Shown: positions 1 to 8,601, counted from the first letter of the stretch. The stretch is 15,651 bases of DNA from Bordetella parapertussis (GCA_945895265.1 CAMDEF010000068.1:1-15651); one strand, 5' to 3'. Notes: generated by a model from the letters alone, not told the origin. Translations and numbers: made by a program.

Positions 1-89
1 TTGGCGGTATCAACAATCTCAGCGGCCGACTGATCAATGAGTTTGTAATCAAAGGCTTTCAGACGGATGCGGATTTTCTGATTTTTCAT
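1..89 (-). CDS. rpsJ: 30S ribosomal protein S10, N-terminal part (runs off the window)
   Basis: Reading leftward from the ATG at 89, the first 29 codons give [20 protein letters not shown] and continue SAAEIVDTA. This is the beginning of ribosomal protein S10, which E. coli starts [21 protein letters not shown]10 is a small-subunit protein that also acts in transcription antitermination as NusE with NusB. A purine-rich GGAA lies about 8 bases before the start. The gene lies 55 bp downstream of tuf on the same strand, the order seen at the str/S10 operon junction of many betaproteobacteria. Only the N-terminal third is present because the window ends. Confidence 0.95.
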   Translation of the reverse strand, partial: MKNQKIRIRLKAFDYKLIDQSAAEIVDTA

Positions 90-144
90 GATGATTTCCA
101 AAGAGCGAATTACTGCGGGTCACTGACCCACAGTCTAAAAAAAG

Positions 145-1335
145 TTACTTCAAGATTTTTGCAACGACGCCAGCGCCAACGGTACGGCCACCTTCGCGAA
201 TTGCAAAACGCAAGCCTTCTTCCATAGCGATCGGTGCAAGCAGCTTGATCGTCATCGAAACGTTATCACCAGGCAAGACCATTTCTTTGTCTGCTGGCAA
301 CTCGATCGTACCGGTCACATCTGTCGTACGGAAGTAGAACTGAGGACGATAGCCATTGAAGAACGGTGTGTGACGACCGCCTTCTTCTTTTGACAGAATG
401 TAGACCTCGGCCGTGAAGTCTGTGTGTGGCTTGATCGAAGCTGGCTTAGCCAACACCTGACCGCGCTCAACTTCTTCACGCTTGGTGCCGCGCAACAAGA
501 TACCGACGTTATCGCCCGCCTGACCCTGGTCAAGCAACTTGCGGAACATCTCAACGCCTGTGCAGGTTGTTTTGAGTGTGTCGTGAATACCAACGATTTC
601 GATCTCTTCGCCGACTTTGATGATGCCGCGCTCGATACGACCTGTCACTACAGTGCCACGACCCGAGATCGAGAACACGTCTTCAACAGGCATCAGGAAT
701 GCGCCGTCAACAGCACGCTCTGGCAAAGGAATGTAGGTGTCAAGGGCTTCGGCCAAACGCATAATCGCGCCTTCGCCCATTTCGCCCTTATCGCCCTCAA
801 GAGCCAGCTTAGCTGAACCAGTGATGATTGGGGTGTCGTCGCCTGGAAAGTCGTACTTTGACAGAAGCTCGCGCACTTCCATTTCAACCAGCTCAAGCAG
901 CTCGGCATCGTCGACCATGTCGGCTTTGTTCAAGAACACGATGATGTAAGGCACGCCCACTTGGCGGCTCAGCAAGATGTGCTCGCGCGTTTGGGGCATT
1001 GGGCCGTCAGCGGCTGACACGACCAGAACAGCGCCGTCCATCTGTGCGGCGCCGGTGATCATGTTTTTAATGTAGTCGGCGTGGCCGGGGCAATCAACGT
1101 GCGCGTAGTGACGGTTAGCCGTCTCGTACTCAACGTGTGCGGTGTTAATCGTAATGCCGCGTGCGCGCTCTTCGGGCGCAGCGTCAATCTGTGCGTAGCC
1201 TTTAGCTTCGCCACCAAACTTTTGCGACAGCACTGTGGTGATTGCCGCTGTCAGTGTGGTTTTACCGTGGTCAACGTGCCCAATGGTGCCAACGTTGACG
1301 TGTGGTTTGGTTCGTTCGAATTTGCCTTTTGCCAT
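145..1335 (-). CDS. tuf: Translation elongation factor EF-Tu
   Basis: EF-Tu is the GTPase that carries aminoacyl-tRNA to the ribosomal A site. The 396-residue product has the usual family length and all GTP-binding motifs: GHVDHGKT at residues 19-26, the RGITI switch I region near 59-63, DCPGHADY at 81-88 and NKAD near 136-139. The beta-barrel domains 2 and 3 follow and run intact to the C-terminus. The start is set by AGGAG a few bases upstream of ATG. Three tRNA genes lie directly upstream on the same strand with only 74 bp before tuf, the arrangement of the tufB-type tRNA-tufB operon. Downstream, however, comes rpsJ, the usual neighbour of the other (str operon) tuf copy. Bacteria of this group usually carry two nearly identical tuf genes, so this copy combines both contexts. 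Confidence 0.99.
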   Translation of the reverse strand: MAKGKFERTKPHVNVGTIGHVDHGKTTLTAAITTVLSQKFGGEAKGYAQIDAAPEERARGITINTAHVEYETANRHYAHVDCPGHADYIKNMITGAAQMDGAVLVVSAADGPMPQTREHILLSRQVGVPYIIVFLNKADMVDDAELLELVEMEVRELLSKYDFPGDDTPIITGSAKLALEGDKGEMGEGAIMRLAEALDTYIPLPERAVDGAFLMPVEDVFSISGRGTVVTGRIERGIIKVGEEIEIVGIHDTLKTTCTGVEMFRKLLDQGQAGDNVGILLRGTKREEVERGQVLAKPASIKPHTDFTAEVYILSKEEGGRHTPFFNGYRPQFYFRTTDVTGTIELPADKEMVLPGDNVSMTIKLLAPIAMEEGLRFAIREGGRTVGAGVVAKILK

Positions 1336-1409
1336 GACGGGCTCCTGACCTAGATTGACGCTATTGAATGAGATAAAAACGATACTACCGTTGACTACTT
1401 AATCTTTAC

Positions 1410-1484
<75 letters not shown>

Positions 1485-1567
1485 GCATTCGCCGAGCTTG
1501 CACTCCACGAAGACTATCTGTACCGGATACTGCTGTGCTACACGTACTATCAACTTAACTAAACCGC

Positions 1568-1641
1568 TGGAGCGGGTGAAGGGAATCGAACCCTCGTCGT
1601 AAGCTTGGAAGGCTTCTGCTCTACCATTGAGCTACACCCGC
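1568..1641 (-). tRNA. tRNA-Gly (anticodon UCC)
   Basis: A complete cloverleaf is visible on the minus strand. The acceptor GCGGGTG pairs with CACCCGC, the D arm starts TAGCTC, and the anticodon loop is CTTCCAA (anticodon TCC) on an AGAAGC/GCTT-type stem. The T arm carries GGTTCGATTCC. The discriminator is U and CCA is encoded at 1568-1570. It is the middle gene of the Tyr-Gly-Thr cluster that leads into tuf. Confidence 0.97.
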
Positions 1642-1680
1642 CCGATTCGAGCCGTTTAATCCCCATACACGCTGGAGTCT

Positions 1681-1767
1681 TGGTGGAGAAGGTTGGATTC
1701 GAACCAACGTAGGCGCAAGGCCAACAGATTTACAGTCTGCCCCCTTTAACCACTCGGGCACCTCTCC
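1681..1767 (-). tRNA. tRNA-Tyr (anticodon GUA)
   Basis: This is an 87-nt tRNA with a long variable arm, as expected for class II tRNA-Tyr. The acceptor GGAGAGG pairs with CTTCTCC (one G-U pair), the anticodon stem CAGA/TCTG encloses loop CTGTAAA (anticodon GTA), the T arm carries GGTTCGAATCC, the discriminator is A and CCA is encoded at 1681-1683. It is the promoter-proximal gene of the tRNA-tuf operon. Confidence 0.97.
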
Positions 1768-1782
1768 ACAAGAGAACCAACG

Positions 1783-1811
1783 ATTATGAGGGAGTTTTTA
1801 CGCATTGTCAA
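1783..1811 (-). promoter_or_regulatory. Sigma-70 promoter of the tRNA-tuf operon
   Basis: On the minus strand a perfect -35 TTGACA (1806-1811) is followed by a 17-bp spacer and the -10 CATAAT (1783-1788, 5 of 6 matches to TATAAT). The predicted start lies just upstream of the tRNA-Tyr 5' end at 1767. The near-consensus strength fits a stable-RNA/EF-Tu operon. A bulged inverted repeat (ATATC...GATAT) lies just upstream at 1829-1851; its role is unknown. Confidence 0.8.
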
Positions 1812-1879
1812 GTTCAAGACCTTGTGACATATCCGCGTTAAAGGCGTGATATGACTCAGATTCTTTGCCCTTGGCCGCA

Positions 1880-2077
1880 TCATTCAGCCTTGACGCCCGC
1901 TGCCTTGACCACGGCTGACCATTTTGCAATCTCTTTGGTGACTTTTTTGGCTAAAGTCTTTATGGTCGCCCGCGATGGCTTGAGAACCGCTTCGAACAAT
2001 TTTTGTGCGCTTGTGTGTTGTGCCCATTGTTTTTGTGTCATCAATTGCCAGACGTGAGCTAAGTTAAGTTTAATCAT
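1880..2077 (-). CDS. Possible small hypothetical protein (65 aa)
   Basis: An open frame of 65 codons begins with ATG 16 bp after the stop codon of the rhodanese gene on the same strand, starting MIKLNLAHVWQLMTQKQ. The product is basic and Lys/Ala-rich in its C-terminal half (AKKVTKEIAK), with no signal peptide or membrane segment and no motif that I recognise. Its lysine/alanine-rich helical character is faintly like a phasin fragment, but I cannot support that name. No clear Shine-Dalgarno precedes the ATG. A longer reading from about 2131-2134 overlaps the rhodanese gene and has no better start. It may be translationally coupled to the upstream gene, or not coding. Apart from this frame I see only the tRNA promoter between 1768 and 2093. 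Confidence 0.35.
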   Translation of the reverse strand: MIKLNLAHVWQLMTQKQWAQHTSAQKLFEAVLKPSRATIKTLAKKVTKEIAKWSAVVKAAGVKAE

Positions 2078-2093
2078 TGGTGTTTGTGCGTTC

Positions 2094-3692
2094 TCAGTGC
2101 GGCAAGCGGTAGCTTTGTCGCTCCTGTTCATCAATTTGATTCAGCAGATTGATTTCCCACTCAAGGTAACGCATGGCGGCGGCGCGATTACCATCATGGC
2201 GATCGTGCACAAAAAACAAATAATCAATGCTCTCTTGGTCTGTCGGGCACGCTGGCGAAGTGGTGATCTCTAGACCCGCGGCTTGCCATTGTTCAACTGT
2301 GTCCATATTGATTTGTATCTGCGACGCACCAGCTTCTGATAACTCTAACGCCGCGAGTTGTGCGATGGCGAAGTCATCTGCAGCGACAACTACGTGAGCC
2401 CCTTTGATCGCCAGCAATTGATTGAGGTGTGGACGGATCGACCAAACAAAACCTTTGAGGTGTGCTTCGCGATATTTTGTACTTGCTCGTACATCGATAC
2501 ACCGTGTTGTACTTATGTCTAAGCTTTTGAGCTGCTCGGCTGAGATTGTCGTAATGGCGCTTGAGTTTATTTGCTGTTGGCTGTGTTGCGGCGTTGCGTT
2601 TGTTTTCCACTGATAGGTAAACGCATTGGTTAACACCGCGACTTCCCAGCCCAGCATCGCAAGCCAAGATGCCATTGCCGGTGCTCGTACATTTTCGTCA
2701 TCAAAAACGACAAGGCGTGCGCCTCGTACGCCAACAAATTGATCCGTGGCCTGAACAAGTTGTCCGCCGGGGGTATGTTGTGCGCCGGGAATTGTTCCCT
2801 GGGCAAACTCTTCTGGCGATCGCACATCACAAAGAAAGGTCGTACGAGCGGTGTCTTTTAACCAACCCGCGACTGTCACGCCATCGACAAATGTGACATC
2901 ATGTTTTTCAGCAAGTGCCCTGGCTCGCTGTTGTTGCATTGTCAGATTTTTTTCGTTGATTTTGTCAGGGTATTTGCGTGTGGCACCATGATCTAATTTT
3001 AGGTCTGCAAGATACCAACCTTGCGTGCCGTTTTCAAGCGCAAGAATTTTATTTTTCACGCCTAGGTTAATGAGAGTTTGCGCACCAATAATGCTACGCG
3101 TGCGCCCTGCGCAATTGATCACAATCGTTGTTTCTGGACGAGCCACCAAATCATCAATACGTAGCGGCAACTCACCATTCGGGCAAGACGCCGCTGTTGG
3201 GATACTCATTTTTTTATATTCTGAAAAGGGTCTGCCGTCGAGAATCACAATATCTTCGTGCGCTGCAATTTTGGCATTGAGCGCTTGCGCTGTGATGCGT
3301 GGCGTTTGAAAAGCATGCTCTGCCAATTCGCCAAAGGCTTTACTTGGCAGGTTGACGCCAGCAAACACTTGGTATCCCGCTTTCTTCCATTGCGCGATGC
3401 CACCGTCTAACAGATAGATATCTGTGTAACCGAGCTGCGCAAGCCTGTTCGCGGCACGTGCCGTTAAGTCATTTGTATCGTCGCCGACTAAAACCAGTCG
3501 AACAGTTTTGCGCGGGACAAGCCTTTGCACCTCTGGTTCTAACTTGCTGTAAGGTGTAGACACGACATAAAAAAGGTGTTCTTCGCCATACTGACCGTGT
3601 TCTCGAATATCGAGTAGCGCAATTTCTTTTTTATCATGTAGCCAAGTTTTTAAAGTTGCTGGCGCAACGCGTTGATATTGGTCTTTTGTCAT
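2094..3692 (-). CDS. Four-domain rhodanese-like sulfurtransferase
   Basis: The 532-residue product contains four successive rhodanese-type modules, at about residues 10-110, 130-240, 260-365 and 380-475, followed by a short C-terminal tail. Only the second module has a catalytic-type loop, CAGRTRS with C194, which would carry the persulfide. The equivalent loops of modules 1, 3 and 4 read VGDDTND (near 70), FDDENVR (near 330) and AADDFAI (near 438), with Asp where Cys is expected, so they are likely structural or binding modules. The protein probably transfers sulfane sulfur in the cytoplasm; no signal peptide is seen. Large rhodaneses of this type occur in proteobacteria, sometimes beside cysteine dioxygenase, but no such partner is visible here. 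The start is fixed by AGGAAG upstream of ATG. It lies 85 bp downstream of parB on the same strand. The true substrate is unknown. Confidence 0.85.
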   Translation of the reverse strand: MTKDQYQRVAPATLKTWLHDKKEIALLDIREHGQYGEEHLFYVVSTPYSKLEPEVQRLVPRKTVRLVLVGDDTNDLTARAANRLAQLGYTDIYLLDGGIAQWKKAGYQVFAGVNLPSKAFGELAEHAFQTPRITAQALNAKIAAHEDIVILDGRPFSEYKKMSIPTAASCPNGELPLRIDDLVARPETTIVINCAGRTRSIIGAQTLINLGVKNKILALENGTQGWYLADLKLDHGATRKYPDKINEKNLTMQQQRARALAEKHDVTFVDGVTVAGWLKDTARTTFLCDVRSPEEFAQGTIPGAQHTPGGQLVQATDQFVGVRGARLVVFDDENVRAPAMASWLAMLGWEVAVLTNAFTYQWKTNATPQHSQQQINSSAITTISAEQLKSLDISTTRCIDVRASTKYREAHLKGFVWSIRPHLNQLLAIKGAHVVVAADDFAIAQLAALELSEAGASQIQINMDTVEQWQAAGLEITTSPACPTDQESIDYLFFVHDRHDGNRAAAMRYLEWEINLLNQIDEQERQSYRLPH

Positions 3693-3777
3693 GTTTCTTC
3701 CTAGAGCAGACTAGGGTGATCGCTAGATTGATTGGCACTGTGTGACGCGCGAGGCAGTCAAACACGTAGCGTGTGTG

Positions 3778-4686
3778 TCAGGCGTCTATGTCCTCTTTGA
3801 GGTTAAGTTTTTCGATGAGAGACGAGCAATGCTCCCAGCCATGAAAGTCAATGATCAATTGGCCTCGCCCTTTGCTGGCCACTTTTAACGATACCCTTGT
3901 TCCGAGCTGATCAGAGAGGGTTTCTTCAAGACGCGTGACGTCGCGCGAGTGGGTGGCTTGCTTGGTAGTCGGTTTGTTGGCGGGCTCTTGAGTCGTGCGG
4001 GTGACCAGCGCCTCAGCATCGCGCACTGAAAGACGTTTAGCAATAATCTGATTTGCGAGCTGGATTTGTATTGCCGCGTCGACTGCGAGTAGCGCTCGAG
4101 CGTGGCCCATGTCAATATCGCCGGCCAGCAACATTGTTTGTACGGGCGTGGCAAGGTTTAACAACCTCAATAAGTTGCTTGTGGCTGAGCGCGACCGCCC
4201 AATTGCTGTAGCGGCCTGCTCATGGGTAAGGCCAAACTCTTCGATCAAACGTTTGACGCCCTGCGCCTCTTCAAGGGGGTTTAAATCTTCACGTTGAATA
4301 TTCTCAATCAACGCCATCGCAGCAGCGTGTTCGTCTGCGACGTTTTTAATCAGCACCGGTACTTCTGTTAAGCCAGCCAACTGTGCTGCGCGAAACCGGC
4401 GCTCGCCCGCAATAATCTCGTATTGACCTTTCAGAGCATCAAGAGGACGAACTAAAATCGGCTGCAGAATCCCTTGGGCGCGTATAGAGTCTGCAAGCTC
4501 AGCCAACGCCCCTTCATCCATGCGCGTGCGCGGCTGATATTTACCCGCTTGAAGTTGCGTGATCAACAACGTATTTGGTGCGTTTGTGAGCGTTGGAGGT
4601 TGTCCGACTTGATCGAGACTATTGGTGTCTGCGCCGAGTAAGGCTTCGAGGCCTCGGCCTAGGCCCTTGGGTTTCTTCGTTACCAT
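3778..4686 (-). CDS. parB: Chromosome partitioning protein ParB (Spo0J family CTPase)
   Basis: ParB binds parS centromere sites, loads as a CTP-dependent clamp and spreads, and stimulates ParA to segregate origins. The 302-residue protein shows the complete family layout. The N-terminal ParA-contacting segment is GLGRGLEALLG (8-18). The CTP-binding/ParB-N domain has GERRFRAA (94-101) and ENIQRED (128-134). The helix-turn-helix lies at about 154-175 (THEQAATAIGRSRSATSNLL), and a C-terminal dimerisation domain ends the protein. AAGGAAG lies before the start. The gene is 50 bp downstream of parA. Its expected targets, four parS sites, lie 3.5-4 kb away at 8195-8670. One of them abuts the promoter of this same operon, so ParB may influence its own expression. 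Confidence 0.98.
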   Translation of the reverse strand: MVTKKPKGLGRGLEALLGADTNSLDQVGQPPTLTNAPNTLLITQLQAGKYQPRTRMDEGALAELADSIRAQGILQPILVRPLDALKGQYEIIAGERRFRAAQLAGLTEVPVLIKNVADEHAAAMALIENIQREDLNPLEEAQGVKRLIEEFGLTHEQAATAIGRSRSATSNLLRLLNLATPVQTMLLAGDIDMGHARALLAVDAAIQIQLANQIIAKRLSVRDAEALVTRTTQEPANKPTTKQATHSRDVTRLEETLSDQLGTRVSLKVASKGRGQLIIDFHGWEHCSSLIEKLNLKEDIDA

Positions 4687-4736
4687 GTTGCTTCCTTAGT
4701 AGGCATGTGCGCGCAAGTTGGGCACAAATATTTGTT

Positions 4737-5537
4737 TCATTTTTGAGCCGTGCGAACACGTTCAATCACCTCGGCGCCAAAAGCAATGTACGCTTGCGCG
4801 CCTCGTGAGGTTGAGTCATAGACGACTCCGGGCATGCCATGGCTTGGCGCTTCAGCAAGACGTACGTTGCGCGGCACGACGGTCTTGAATACCTTATCAC
4901 CAAAATGCGCCTCGAGTTGTGCAGAGACCTGCTGTTGCAAGGTAACGCGGGGGTCAAACATGACCCGCAATAGACCGATCAAACTCAGTTCTGGATTGAT
5001 ATTTCGGTGAACGCGTTTGATCGTGTTAACAAGGTCGGACAGACCTTCGAGTGCAAAGTATTCACACTGCATCGGGATGATGACGCCGTGCGCTGCGGCC
5101 AAGCCATTTAAGGTTAACAACGACAGCGTAGGTGGGCAGTCGATCAAGACAAAATCATATTGCAGTTCAACTTTTGAAAGTGCGTACTTGAGTTGGAGTT
5201 CTCTATGATCCATGCCAACCAAATCAATCTCGGCGCCAGATAGTTCGCGGTTAGAGGGCAGGACATCGTAACCACCACTTTCAGAGGCGACGACGGCGTC
5301 TTGAATCGTCGCCTCACCAATCAGAACCTGATATAAGTTATGGGCAAGGGTACTTTTATCGATGCCGCTGCCCATTGTCGAGTTGCCTTGCGGATCGAGA
5401 TCGATCAGTAAGACCCGTTGTTGAAGCTTGGCTAGACCTGCCGCAAGATTAATAGCAGTTGTCGTTTTTCCAACCCCGCCTTTTTGATTAGCAATACAAA
5501 AGACTCGAGCGGTCGTTGGTGTGACGGGCGTGTTCAT
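4737..5537 (-). CDS. parA: Chromosome partitioning ATPase ParA (Soj/MinD family)
   Basis: The 266-residue protein begins with a short tail and then the deviant Walker A motif KGGVGKTT (19-26), DLDPQGN (46-52) and a Walker B region VLIDCPPTLS near 130-139. These mark a type I ParA ATPase without an N-terminal DNA-binding domain, as in chromosomal Soj. It binds nucleoid DNA as an ATP dimer, is released by ParB-parS and so moves origins apart. In several bacteria Soj also modulates DnaA, which is relevant here because parS and DnaA boxes are interleaved. The ATG overlaps the rsmG stop codon (ATGA), so translation is coupled; AAAGGA within the end of rsmG serves as ribosome binding site. Confidence 0.98.
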   Translation of the reverse strand: MNTPVTPTTARVFCIANQKGGVGKTTTAINLAAGLAKLQQRVLLIDLDPQGNSTMGSGIDKSTLAHNLYQVLIGEATIQDAVVASESGGYDVLPSNRELSGAEIDLVGMDHRELQLKYALSKVELQYDFVLIDCPPTLSLLTLNGLAAAHGVIIPMQCEYFALEGLSDLVNTIKRVHRNINPELSLIGLLRVMFDPRVTLQQQVSAQLEAHFGDKVFKTVVPRNVRLAEAPSHGMPGVVYDSTSRGAQAYIAFGAEVIERVRTAQK

Positions 5538-6244
5538 GTGTTTCCTTTCCGTTGCATCCAGACCAGACAGCGCTGGCCTTCAAACTCGGGAACTGTCAGG
5601 GGTTCTATTGCTTGGGCAGACCAAGCTGTATGGGCTTGAACTGCGGTAAGTTCTTCGGTTGGCTCTCGACCTTTCATGGCCACGAGGTAACCACCCTCTC
5701 TTACATGCGGGCCTGCAAGTTGTGCAAAATCTTGTAGCGAGGCGAAGGCCCGAGACGTGACCAGCGTGCTTTGAAGGGGCTCGAGCGTTTCAATGCGGGC
5801 GTGCTGTGCGCTCAGGTTTTGAAGGGCAAGTACGCCCGCCATTTGTCGCACGAACATGGTTTTTTTTTCTACGGCGTCGACGCAGGTCACCCTTACGCTA
5901 GGAAGCATAATTGCAAGGATGACGCCTGGTAGTCCTCCACCCGACCCGACATCTACGATCGTGGGCGTCTCTGTTGGGTTAAGTGAGAGCACTCGGCTCA
6001 AAGGCGCCACAAGAGAGAGGCTATCAAAGATGTGGTGAACTAATGCCTGATCAGGGTCGCGGATTGCCGTGAGGTTATAGGTCTTGTTCCAGCGCATGAG
6101 TTGTGAGAGATACTCAAGCAAGGCAGCCTGCTGGGTTGGCTGACTCTTGAGGCGAAGAGTCTCTAGTGCGCGTAAGAGCCGCTCACTGGTACTAACGTTG
6201 ACCGTTGCGTGTGCAATGGTGCTCACGTCATGCGGCCTTGCCAT
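5534..6244 (-). CDS. rsmG: 16S rRNA (guanine-527-N7)-methyltransferase RsmG
   Basis: RsmG (formerly GidB) uses SAM to methylate G527 of 16S rRNA; its loss gives low-level streptomycin resistance. The product shows the family landmarks [13 protein letters not shown] (51-63), the substrate region HHIFDSLS (70-77) and the SAM-binding loop [10 protein letters not shown] (98-107). It is somewhat longer (236 aa) than E. coli RsmG (207 aa) because of an N-terminal extension. The chosen ATG overlaps mnmG by 17 bp and has only a weak ribosome site. A GTG six codons later (6224-6226) lies just after the mnmG stop and is preceded by AAGG at good spacing, so the true start may be there (230 aa). The gene lies between mnmG and parA, the classic gidA-gidB-parA-parB order. 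Confidence 0.97.
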   Translation of the reverse strand: MARPHDVSTIAHATVNVSTSERLLRALETLRLKSQPTQQAALLEYLSQLMRWNKTYNLTAIRDPDQALVHHIFDSLSLVAPLSRVLSLNPTETPTIVDVGSGGGLPGVILAIMLPSVRVTCVDAVEKKTMFVRQMAGVLALQNLSAQHARIETLEPLQSTLVTSRAFASLQDFAQLAGPHVREGGYLVAMKGREPTEELTAVQAHTAWSAQAIEPLTVPEFEGQRCLVWMQRKGNT

Positions 6245-8132
6245 ATTGGTGGCGCTTAAGATGAATCAACAGCAAAGAGATTGCGGCCGGCGTGACGCCA
6301 GAAATTCGAGAGGCTTGGCCGACTGTTTCAGGCCGGTGCACATTTAGCTTTTGACGGACTTCAATAGATAAGCTTGTCACGACGCTAAAGTCGAGATCTG
6401 GTGGAATCGCCAAGGTATCTTGGGCTTGATGGCGATCGACCTCGTCTTGCTGACGTGTGATATAGCCTTCGTATTTGATTTGTATTTGGACTTGTTCGGC
6501 CTCGTCTCCGGGTAACAAGCCCGCCGGCAAATCGAACCCTTGTTGTAGAGGCATATTCACCAAGCTTTGGTAAGATACGTTGGGGCGCTTAAGCAAATCG
6601 GAGAGTAAGTACTCGCGTTCTATTTCTTTACCCAGCGTTTTTATCGCGACAATGGGGTCTAGCATGCGTGGGTTTACCCACGTCGCACGCAACCGGGAAA
6701 CCTCGTTTTCAACCGTTTCTCTCTTTTTGATAAAGGTGTTCCAACGTTGGTCATCGACCAAACCGAACTCTCTGCCTTTTTCAGTTAAGCGCCAATCGGC
6801 ATTATCTTCTCGCAAGCTTAGGCGGTATTCTGCGCGAGAAGTAAACATGCGATAGGGCTCTGTCACACCCTTAGTAATCAGATCATCAATCAGTACACCC
6901 ATATAGGCCTGGTCACGGCGCAAGATAAATGGGCTTTCATCTTGAGCTGCACGCGCCGCATTAATGCCGGCAATCAACCCTTGGGCTGCCGCCTCTTCGT
7001 ATCCCGTTGTTCCATTGATTTGACCCGCAAAAAACAATCCTTGAATACTTTTGGTTTCAAGCGTAGCTTTTAACTCTCTCGGGTCAAAATAATCATATTC
7101 GATTGCATACCCTGGTCGAACAATATGAGCATTTTCAAGTCCTTTCATTGAGCGTATCAGTGCCAGCTGAATATCAAAGGGTAGGCTTGTTGACACTCCG
7201 TTAGGATAGATTTCGTTCGTTGTTAAACCTTCTGGCTCAAGAAATATTTGATGTGAATCTTTATCGGCAAACCGATGGACCTTGTCTTCAATCGAGGGAC
7301 AATATCTTGGACCAACGCCTTCAATCACTCCGCTGTACATTGGTGAGCGATCGAGGCCACCGCGAATGATTTCGTGTGTCCGTGCGTTCGTGTGCGTAAC
7401 CCAACAAGGGACTTGCTTTGGATGAAGTGCTTGGCTGCCTAAGTATGAAAACACAGGAATGGGATCTAAATCGCCTGGCTGCTCAATAACCAACGAATAA
7501 TCAATTGTGCGCCCATCGATTCGGGGCGGGGTACCGGTTTTTAAACGACCTTGCGGAAGTTTTAACTCTTTTAAGCGCGCACCCAATGATGAGGCAGAGG
7601 GATCGCCAGCTCGACCGGCAGAATAGTTTTGTAAGCCGATATGAATCAGGCCATTTAGAAATGTCCCAGCCGTTAGAACTAGCGCCTTTGTTCGAAAGGT
7701 GATCCCCGATTGAGTCACTGCAGCAACAACCCGATCTCCTTCTAGTACTAAATCATCTACTGACTGTTGAAACAGCCAAAGATTTGGTTGGTTTTCGAGT
7801 CGACTACGAATTGCCTGTCTATATAGAACACGGTCCGCTTGAGCACGTGTAGCGCGGACAGCCGGTCCTTTAGAAGCATTTAATATTCGAAACTGAATTC
7901 CTGCCTCGTCTGTTGCAATTGCCATTGCGCCACCAAGGGCATCGATCTCTTTAACTAAATGTCCTTTTCCAATGCCGCCAATAGAGGGATTGCACGACAT
8001 TTGCCCAAGCGTTTCAATATTATGTGTCAGTAAAAGCGTCTTTGCGCCACTTCTAGCAGAAGCCAGCGCAGCCTCTGTACCAGCGTGGCCGCCTCCAACA
8101 ACAAGAACATCAAAAACAGTAGGGTGATTCAT
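6228..8132 (-). CDS. mnmG: tRNA uridine 5-carboxymethylaminomethyl modification enzyme MnmG (GidA)
   Basis: MnmG is the FAD/NADH-dependent partner of MnmE; together they install the (carboxymethyl)aminomethyl group at C5 of wobble U34 in certain tRNAs. The 634-residue protein is full length. It has the FAD dinucleotide motif [12 protein letters not shown] (11-22), the family signatures [12 protein letters not shown] and [17 protein letters not shown], and the conserved region [14 protein letters not shown]. Its partner gene mnmE lies at 11318-12676 in this window. It heads the mnmG-rsmG-parA-parB operon and is preceded by a TATAAT box and a parS site, with no strong Shine-Dalgarno directly before the ATG. 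Confidence 0.98.
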   Translation of the reverse strand: MNHPTVFDVLVVGGGHAGTEAALASARSGAKTLLLTHNIETLGQMSCNPSIGGIGKGHLVKEIDALGGAMAIATDEAGIQFRILNASKGPAVRATRAQADRVLYRQAIRSRLENQPNLWLFQQSVDDLVLEGDRVVAAVTQSGITFRTKALVLTAGTFLNGLIHIGLQNYSAGRAGDPSASSLGARLKELKLPQGRLKTGTPPRIDGRTIDYSLVIEQPGDLDPIPVFSYLGSQALHPKQVPCWVTHTNARTHEIIRGGLDRSPMYSGVIEGVGPRYCPSIEDKVHRFADKDSHQIFLEPEGLTTNEIYPNGVSTSLPFDIQLALIRSMKGLENAHIVRPGYAIEYDYFDPRELKATLETKSIQGLFFAGQINGTTGYEEAAAQGLIAGINAARAAQDESPFILRRDQAYMGVLIDDLITKGVTEPYRMFTSRAEYRLSLREDNADWRLTEKGREFGLVDDQRWNTFIKKRETVENEVSRLRATWVNPRMLDPIVAIKTLGKEIEREYLLSDLLKRPNVSYQSLVNMPLQQGFDLPAGLLPGDEAEQVQIQIKYEGYITRQQDEVDRHQAQDTLAIPPDLDFSVVTSLSIEVRQKLNVHRPETVGQASRISGVTPAAISLLLIHLKRHQYGKAA

Positions 8133-8163
8133 GGTTCGTACATTTAATTGAGTCGGGGGATGG

Positions 8164-8192
8164 ATTATAGACTTGTCGTTTTAAATTGAAAG
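8164..8192 (-). promoter_or_regulatory. Probable promoter of the mnmG-rsmG-parAB operon
   Basis: On the minus strand a perfect -10 TATAAT (8164-8169) lies about 31 bp before the mnmG ATG and is followed by a C-rich discriminator (CCATCCCCCG). The -35 at 17-bp spacing is weak (CTTTCA, 3 of 6). A perfect parS at 8195-8210 sits directly upstream of that -35, so bound ParB could contact or block RNA polymerase. Confidence 0.6.
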
Positions 8193-8194
8193 AT

Positions 8195-8210
8195 TGTTTC
8201 ACGTGAAACA
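8195..8210. promoter_or_regulatory. parS site 1 (perfect palindrome)
   Basis: TGTTTCACGTGAAACA matches the widely conserved chromosomal ParB-binding consensus at all 16 positions. It stands alone, outside the tandem repeats, next to the mnmG promoter. Confidence 0.95.
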
Positions 8211-8359
8211 TGAATAATTAGTGCCAATTTTGGACAATTCTTTCTAAACAGAGCAGTTAAGCCTTTATCCTCGGGTGACCGACCTGCTAACTTGTTTTCG
8301 GTTTCCATGTTTAACGTTTTATCGGGCGGCCGTCATACAGAGCTCCAGTACCTCCATAA

Positions 8360-8375
8360 TGTTTCACGTGAAACA
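8360..8375. promoter_or_regulatory. parS site 2 (perfect palindrome, extended)
   Basis: TGTTTCACGTGAAACA is identical to the parS consensus. The symmetry extends outward to a perfect 22-bp palindrome at 8357-8378. It opens the first of three tandem repeats. Confidence 0.95.
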
Positions 8376-8392
8376 TTACAGACGCAAGGTTC

Positions 8393-8454
8393 TGTGTATA
8401 ACTTGGATATAACCTCGGTATAACTTTTGGATAACTCTGTATAAATTGGAATAA
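8393..8454 (-). promoter_or_regulatory. Phased row of DnaA-box-like sites, repeat 1
   Basis: Read on the minus strand, six 9-mers are TTATACACA (8393-8401, identical to E. coli oriC box R2), TTATATCCA (8404), TTATACCGA (8415), TTATCCAAA (8426), TTATACAGA (8436) and TTATTCCAA (8446). Starts are 11, 11, 11, 10 and 10 bp apart, so 9-mers are separated by 1-2 bp. This matches the spacing of low-affinity DnaA sites in E. coli oriC. Only the first is a consensus box; the others are weak matches. Confidence 0.65.
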
Positions 8455-8507
8455 ATAACTTCCAACCAAAAAGTTAAATCCTTCACTAGAGAGTACGTCG
8501 ATGGGAC

Positions 8508-8523
8508 TGTTTCACGTGGAACA
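8508..8523. promoter_or_regulatory. parS site 3 (one-base variant)
   Basis: TGTTTCACGTGGAACA differs from the perfect palindrome by one base, a variant class also found among functional parS sites of other bacteria. It lies 148 bp from site 2 and opens repeat 2. Confidence 0.9.
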
Positions 8524-8539
8524 TTAGAAAGCTGTGTTC

Positions 8540-8601
8540 TGTGTATAACTTGGATATAACCTCGGTATAACTTTTGGATAACTCTGTATAAATTGGAATA
8601 A
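8540..8601 (-). promoter_or_regulatory. Phased row of DnaA-box-like sites, repeat 2
   Basis: This is an exact copy of the row in repeat 1, beginning with TTATACACA at 8540-8548 (minus strand), with the same 11/11/11/10/10-bp phasing. The orientation relative to parS site 3 is the same as in repeat 1. Confidence 0.65.

Noticed and set aside
424..816. Plus-strand 130-aa frame opposite tuf
   Set aside because: It lies antisense within the strongly conserved EF-Tu gene and gives no recognisable protein; it is a shadow of tuf codon bias.
3703..3777. Inverted repeats ACACGCTACGTGT and CCTAG...CTAGG between parB and the rhodanese gene as terminator or riboswitch
   Set aside because: The stems are only 5 bp, no T-run follows, and there is no recognisable riboswitch core.
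7835..7855. CACGTG inside mnmG as a further parS site
   Set aside because: Only the central hexamer matches; the flanks (GAGCACGTGTAG) lack the TGTTT/AAACA arms.
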